From assembly GCA_028277885.1 (NCBI GenBank), contig JANQFK010000060.1, positions 1 to 64,000 of the forward strand: DNA of 64,000 bases, read 5' to 3'. Source of the stretch: Myxococcota bacterium (GTDB lineage: Bacteria > Myxococcota_A > UBA9160 > UBA6930). Below the pieces are notes generated by a model. It was given only the letters and a program-made list of their open reading frames with translations. It ran no database searches and was not told the origin of the DNA. Both the position numbers and the translations under genes were made by a program. Numbering within the stretch: position 1 is the stretch's first letter; each line of letters starts with the position of its first letter. Positions 60,957 to 64,000 of this stretch are shown here, one piece after another.

Positions 60957-62714
60957 ATGAGCGAACACGACCTCGTCATCCGCGGCGGCACCGTCGTCGA
61001 CGGCACCGGCCGCGAGCCCTTCCACGGCGACGTCGCCGTCGACGGCGACCGCATCAGCGCCGTGGCGCCGGACCTCGGCCGCGGCCGCCGGGAGATCGAC
61101 GCCGAGGGCCTGCTGGTGACGCCGGGCTTCGTCGACATCCACACCCACTACGACGCCCAGGCCACCTGGGACCCGATGCTCACGCCCTCCTCGGAGCACG
61201 GCGTGACCACGGTGGTGATGGGCAACTGCGGCGTGGGCTTCGCGCCGGTGCGCGAGGAGCTGCGCGACGAGCTGATCGACCTGATGGAGGCGGTGGAGGA
61301 CATCCCCGGCGCCGCCATGCACGAGGGCATCCAGTGGGAGTGGGAGACCTTCCCGGAGTTCATGGACGCCCTCGAGCGGCGCCCCCACGCCATCGACTAC
61401 GGGCTCCAGGTGCCCCACTGCGCGCTGCGCGCCTACGTGATGGGCGAGCGCGGCATCGAGAACGAGGCCGCCACCGGCGACGACATCGCGCGGATGAGCC
61501 GCATCGTCGCCGAGGCGGTGGGCGCCGGCGCGCTCGGCTTCTCGACCTCGCGCACCGAGATGCACAACACCCTCGAGGGCAAGCCGGTGCCCGGCACCTT
61601 CGCGGCCGAGGACGAGCTGTTCGGCATCGGCCGGGCCCTCGGCGAGCTCGGCACCGGCGTGTTCCAGATGAGCCTCACCCATCGCGACGTCCCCAAGGAG
61701 ATGGGCTGGATGAAGGCGCTGGCGAAGGAGACCGGGCGCACGGTCACCTTCAACCTCCAGCAGATCGACGAGGCGCCGGAGCTCTACAAGGAGGGGCTGC
61801 GCGGCCTCGACGAGGCGCGGGCCGAGGGCATCACCAACCTGCGCGGGCAGTTCTCGGGCCGGCCCGTGGGCGTGCTGATGGGCTGGGAGACCAGCGTCCA
61901 CCCGCTGATGGGCCACCCCGAGTACGCGCGCATCGGGCGGCTCCCCATCGCGGAGCGGCTGCGCGAGCTGCGGCGGCCCGAGGTGCGCGCCCGGCTCGTC
62001 GAGGGCGGCGAGCTGCGCATCGACGGCCTGCCCGAGGACGCGCCGATCCCCGCCGTCTTCCTGCAGTTCCTGGTGGCGGGAATCCACAAGATGTTCCCCA
62101 TGGGCGGGGGCCACGACTACGAGCCCGACCCGGCCACCTCGATCCAGGGCCTGGCGGCCTCCACGGGGCGCAGCCCGGCGGAGCTCGTCTACGACGCGCT
62201 GATGGACCAGGACGGGCGCGGCCTGCTCTACTTCCCGCTCTTCGGCTACGCGACGGGCCGCTTCGACGCCATCGAGGAGACCATGCTGCACCCCCAGACG
62301 GGGCTCAGCCTCTCCGACGGCGGCGCCCACTGCGGTGCGATCTGCGACGCCGGGACGCCCACCTTCATGCTGATGCACTGGGCGCGCGACCGCACCCGCG
62401 GCCGGCGCCTGCCCCTCGAGTACGTGGTGCGGCGCCAGACCCTCGACACGGCCCGGCAGTACGGGCTGCGCGACCGCGGCGTGCTCGCCCACGGCATGAA
62501 GGCCGACGTGAACGTGATCGACTTCGACCGCCTCGGCCTCGAGGCCCCGGAGATGCGCCACGACTTCCCGGCGGGCGGGCGGCGCCTCCACCAGGGCGCG
62601 CGCGGCTACCGCGCGACCCTGGTCTCGGGGGAGGTCGTGTACGAGGACGGCAAGGCGACGGGCGCCCGGCCCGGCCGGCTGCTGCGCGGCGAGCAGGATC
62701 CCGCGGCCGGCTGA
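60957..62714 (+). CDS. N-acyl-D-amino-acid deacylase / D-aminoacylase-type amidohydrolase
   Basis: 585 residues. The amidohydrolase fold is clear: LVIRGGTVVDGTGREP, metal site VTPGFVDIHTHYDAQ (His-x-His, about 60-65), TTVVMGNCGVGFAP (the Cys metal ligand of D-aminoacylases), LTHRDV and a late SDGGAHCGAICD with the catalytic Asp. D-aminoacylases remove acyl groups from D-amino acids. Many distant members with this length have other, unknown amide substrates. GVLAHGMKADVNVIDFD marks the family's C-terminal strand. Downstream genes are separated by about 60 nt. Confidence 0.85.
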   Translation: MSEHDLVIRGGTVVDGTGREPFHGDVAVDGDRISAVAPDLGRGRREIDAEGLLVTPGFVDIHTHYDAQATWDPMLTPSSEHGVTTVVMGNCGVGFAPVREELRDELIDLMEAVEDIPGAAMHEGIQWEWETFPEFMDALERRPHAIDYGLQVPHCALRAYVMGERGIENEAATGDDIARMSRIVAEAVGAGALGFSTSRTEMHNTLEGKPVPGTFAAEDELFGIGRALGELGTGVFQMSLTHRDVPKEMGWMKALAKETGRTVTFNLQQIDEAPELYKEGLRGLDEARAEGITNLRGQFSGRPVGVLMGWETSVHPLMGHPEYARIGRLPIAERLRELRRPEVRARLVEGGELRIDGLPEDAPIPAVFLQFLVAGIHKMFPMGGGHDYEPDPATSIQGLAASTGRSPAELVYDALMDQDGRGLLYFPLFGYATGRFDAIEETMLHPQTGLSLSDGGAHCGAICDAGTPTFMLMHWARDRTRGRRLPLEYVVRRQTLDTARQYGLRDRGVLAHGMKADVNVIDFDRLGLEAPEMRHDFPAGGRRLHQGARGYRATLVSGEVVYEDGKATGARPGRLLRGEQDPAAG

Positions 62715-62775
62715 CGCAGCGCGGGTGTGCCGCAAAGGGCGCAGCCCCTTCCCCCGGTCGCGGTATCATGCCGCC

Positions 62776-63246
62776 ATGCGGATGCCGGGCCGACTCGCGC
62801 GGCTCTCGAGCCTGGGGACGATGCTGATGCTGGGAGCCTGCGGGAGGACGGACGCGAACGGTCTTCCCGACGGAGACCTGGTGATCCGGGTGCGAGGCGA
62901 GGACTACCAGTGGCACGTCCGCTACCCGGGCCCCGACGGAGTGCTCGACACCGCCGACGACGTGCTCGGCCTGCGGGACCTCCACGTGCCGGCCCGCAAG
63001 ACCGTGCGGATTGATCTCGAGAGCGCGGACTACATCTACGGCTTCCGGATCCCGGAGCTGGGGGTGAACCAGATGGCCGTCCCCGAGCTCGACTTCGCGG
63101 CCCAGCTCTTTGCCGAGGAGGCGGGCTCCCACCCCCTGATGGGGGACCAGATGTGCGGCTTCGCCCACGAGAGCCTGCTCGGGCAGGTCGTGGTACACGC
63201 CCCGGCGGACTTCGTCGCCTGGCAGCGGCAGCCGTCGAGACCCTGA
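62776..63246 (+). CDS. COX2-like cupredoxin lipoprotein with incomplete copper ligands
   Basis: 156 residues. A lipoprotein signal peptide (LMLGAC) is followed by a cytochrome c oxidase subunit II-like cupredoxin domain (ADYIYGFRIPELGVNQMAVPE, then GDQMCGFAHESLLGQVVV). In true CuA proteins the motif is HxFWVPELGV...GQCAELCGVGHxxM. Here the first His is Tyr, the first Cys is Gly and the Met position is Leu, leaving only one Cys and the following His. It may be a non-CuA or copper-free relative. TATCAT stands 6 nt before the ATG without Shine-Dalgarno. The FG-GAP lipoprotein gene follows. Confidence 0.75.
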   Translation: MRMPGRLARLSSLGTMLMLGACGRTDANGLPDGDLVIRVRGEDYQWHVRYPGPDGVLDTADDVLGLRDLHVPARKTVRIDLESADYIYGFRIPELGVNQMAVPELDFAAQLFAEEAGSHPLMGDQMCGFAHESLLGQVVVHAPADFVAWQRQPSRP

Positions 63247-63284
63247 CGAAGCGGGGCCGCCCAGGCACCCGCACTGGAGAGCGA

Positions 63285-64000
63285 ATGCAAGCGCGCCCGA
63301 TCCCCAACGCCCTGCTCGGGGCCCTCCTGCTGCTGGCCCTCGCGGCCTGCTCGTCCGAGCGCGACGAGCCCGAGCCGCCCGCCGACGCCCCTGCGGAGGC
63401 CCGCGCCGAGGAGAAGACCGAGGGGCCAAAGCTGACCGCGGAGGAGGTCTCGCCCGGCGTCTACGAGGTCGTGACGCCGCCCAACACGGTGGACCCGCGC
63501 TGGCTCTACCGGCGCCAGGAGCAGCAGGCCCAGCGGGCCCGCACCCTTCAGGTCTTCACCGACTTCCGGTTCGCGGACCGGCGGCCCGAGAGCGGGATCA
63601 CGTTCCGCGGCGGCGTCGTCGACGACGCGGGCAAGTACTACAAGGCCGTCCACTACGACCACGGCTGCGGCGTCGCCGTGGCGGACGTCGACGGGGACGG
63701 GCTGCTCGACCTGTACCTGCTCACCCAGCTCGGCCGCAACGAGCTGTGGAGGAACCTCGGCGGAGGCCGCTTCGAGGACCTCACCGAGAAGGCCGGAGTG
63801 GGGGTGGGAGATCGGATCAGCGTGGGCGGCTCCTTCGCGGATGCCGACAACGACGGCGACCCCGACCTCTACGTCACCACGGTGCGCGAGGGAAACCTGC
63901 TGTTCGAGAACCTCGGCGAGGGCCGCTTCCGGGACGTCACCGAGGCGGCGGGGGTGGGCTACGCGGGCCACTCCTCGGGCGCGATCTTCTTCGACTACGA
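63285..64000 (+). CDS. FG-GAP/VCBS repeat lipoprotein (CRTAC1-like), 5' part
   Basis: Partial: 238 codons, cut by the right edge. The ATG has GGAGAG 6 nt upstream. A lipoprotein signal (LLLLALAACSS) leads to a linker, then FG-GAP/VCBS repeats with calcium-binding loops: VAVADVDGDGLLDLYLLTQ, NELWRNLGGGRFEDLTEKAG, ADADNDGDPDLYVTTV and NLGEGRFRDVTEAAGVG. This is the ASPIC/UnbV and CRTAC1 family, predicted seven-bladed propellers on the cell surface. It is probably in one operon with the cupredoxin lipoprotein 39 nt upstream. Confidence 0.82.
   Translation, partial: MQARPIPNALLGALLLLALAACSSERDEPEPPADAPAEARAEEKTEGPKLTAEEVSPGVYEVVTPPNTVDPRWLYRRQEQQAQRARTLQVFTDFRFADRRPESGITFRGGVVDDAGKYYKAVHYDHGCGVAVADVDGDGLLDLYLLTQLGRNELWRNLGGGRFEDLTEKAGVGVGDRISVGGSFADADNDGDPDLYVTTVREGNLLFENLGEGRFRDVTEAAGVGYAGHSSGAIFFDY

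Noticed and set aside
54951-62735. A 7.8-kb open frame on the minus strand opposite the 1920-residue protein and the amidohydrolase
   Set aside because: It spans two well-supported genes in the antisense direction, its product is Ala/Gly/Val/His/Arg-rich with no domain, and long antisense frames are expected in DNA with GC-rich third positions.

Overview
The window comes from a very GC-rich bacterium (hand counts on single lines give about 70% GC in most of it) with densely packed genes and many 1-8 nt overlaps between neighbours. The gene content suggests a free-living, probably marine or soil, deltaproteobacterial-type organism, perhaps Myxococcota or a related lineage. Pointers are large secreted Ca-binding repeat proteins with a Cys-Gly-Leu / hydrophobic / Arg-rich C-terminal tail, a DUF4215-like Cys-rich repeat, FG-GAP lipoproteins, hybrid PAS kinases, a P450, old-yellow-enzyme and crotonase-type catabolic genes. 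The lineage is an inference; no rRNA or other phylogenetic marker is present.

Layout. 1-3543 (minus): an FMN-binding protein start, a porin and a small zinc-ribbon gene behind a Fur-box-like dyad, then fur, a TPR lipoprotein and an EEP-family hydrolase. 3795-8627 (plus): an arginine-succinyltransferase-type operon (class III aminotransferase, AstA, AstD) in which a 340-residue amidinotransferase-fold protein occupies the place of AstB. 8906-16064 (plus): an eight-gene Mrp-type cation/proton antiporter cluster (E, F, G, A-C-terminal/B fusion, C and three D-like subunits), followed by a tandem UspA protein. 17103-19950 (minus): an HlyD-like adaptor and an ABC half-exporter whose ATPase motifs are all degraded. 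20297-21349: a gene remnant, a small membrane protein and a TRL-like lipoprotein.

21495-24366 is the most interesting locus. A gene joining a nucleoside-deoxyribosyltransferase-like (DRHyd) domain to TPRs is followed by a gene joining an alpha/beta-hydrolase to a TPR-S (DUF4071) domain. This is the grammar of predicted NAD-derived-signal immune systems related to the animal ASK signalosome. It is preceded by a perfect CRP-type palindrome. A second perfect copy lies upstream of the hybrid kinase at 26353-29229, and a one-mismatch copy upstream of the 1920-residue secreted protein at 55089.

24406-43987 is ordinary chromosome: a SRPBCC protein, a Cys-rich secreted protein with four 63-residue repeats, the hybrid kinase, SDR, OYE, a lipoprotein, crotonase, a HEAT-methyltransferase fusion, a secreted beta-helix-type protein, P450, an ArsR-SRPBCC-DUF899-hydrolase operon under an ArsR-type operator, and AmtB. 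44001-49142 is a lower-GC, partly decayed island: two clear pseudogenes (one with both a nonsense codon and a frameshift, one with a frameshift), a 34-residue zinc ribbon, a hybrid kinase and a membrane sensor with a C-terminal zinc motif. 49131-64000 returns to high GC: a lipoprotein, a START-domain protein, an MDR dehydrogenase, a 1021-residue winged-helix/ATPase/TPR regulator, the 1920-residue secreted propeller protein, a D-aminoacylase-type amidohydrolase, a COX2-like lipoprotein with incomplete copper ligands, and the start of an FG-GAP lipoprotein.

Across the window a TAnnCT-type -10 element sits 6-9 nt upstream of several start codons that lack a Shine-Dalgarno sequence, suggesting that leaderless transcription is common here. 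No tRNA, rRNA, CRISPR array, transposase or integrase was seen.
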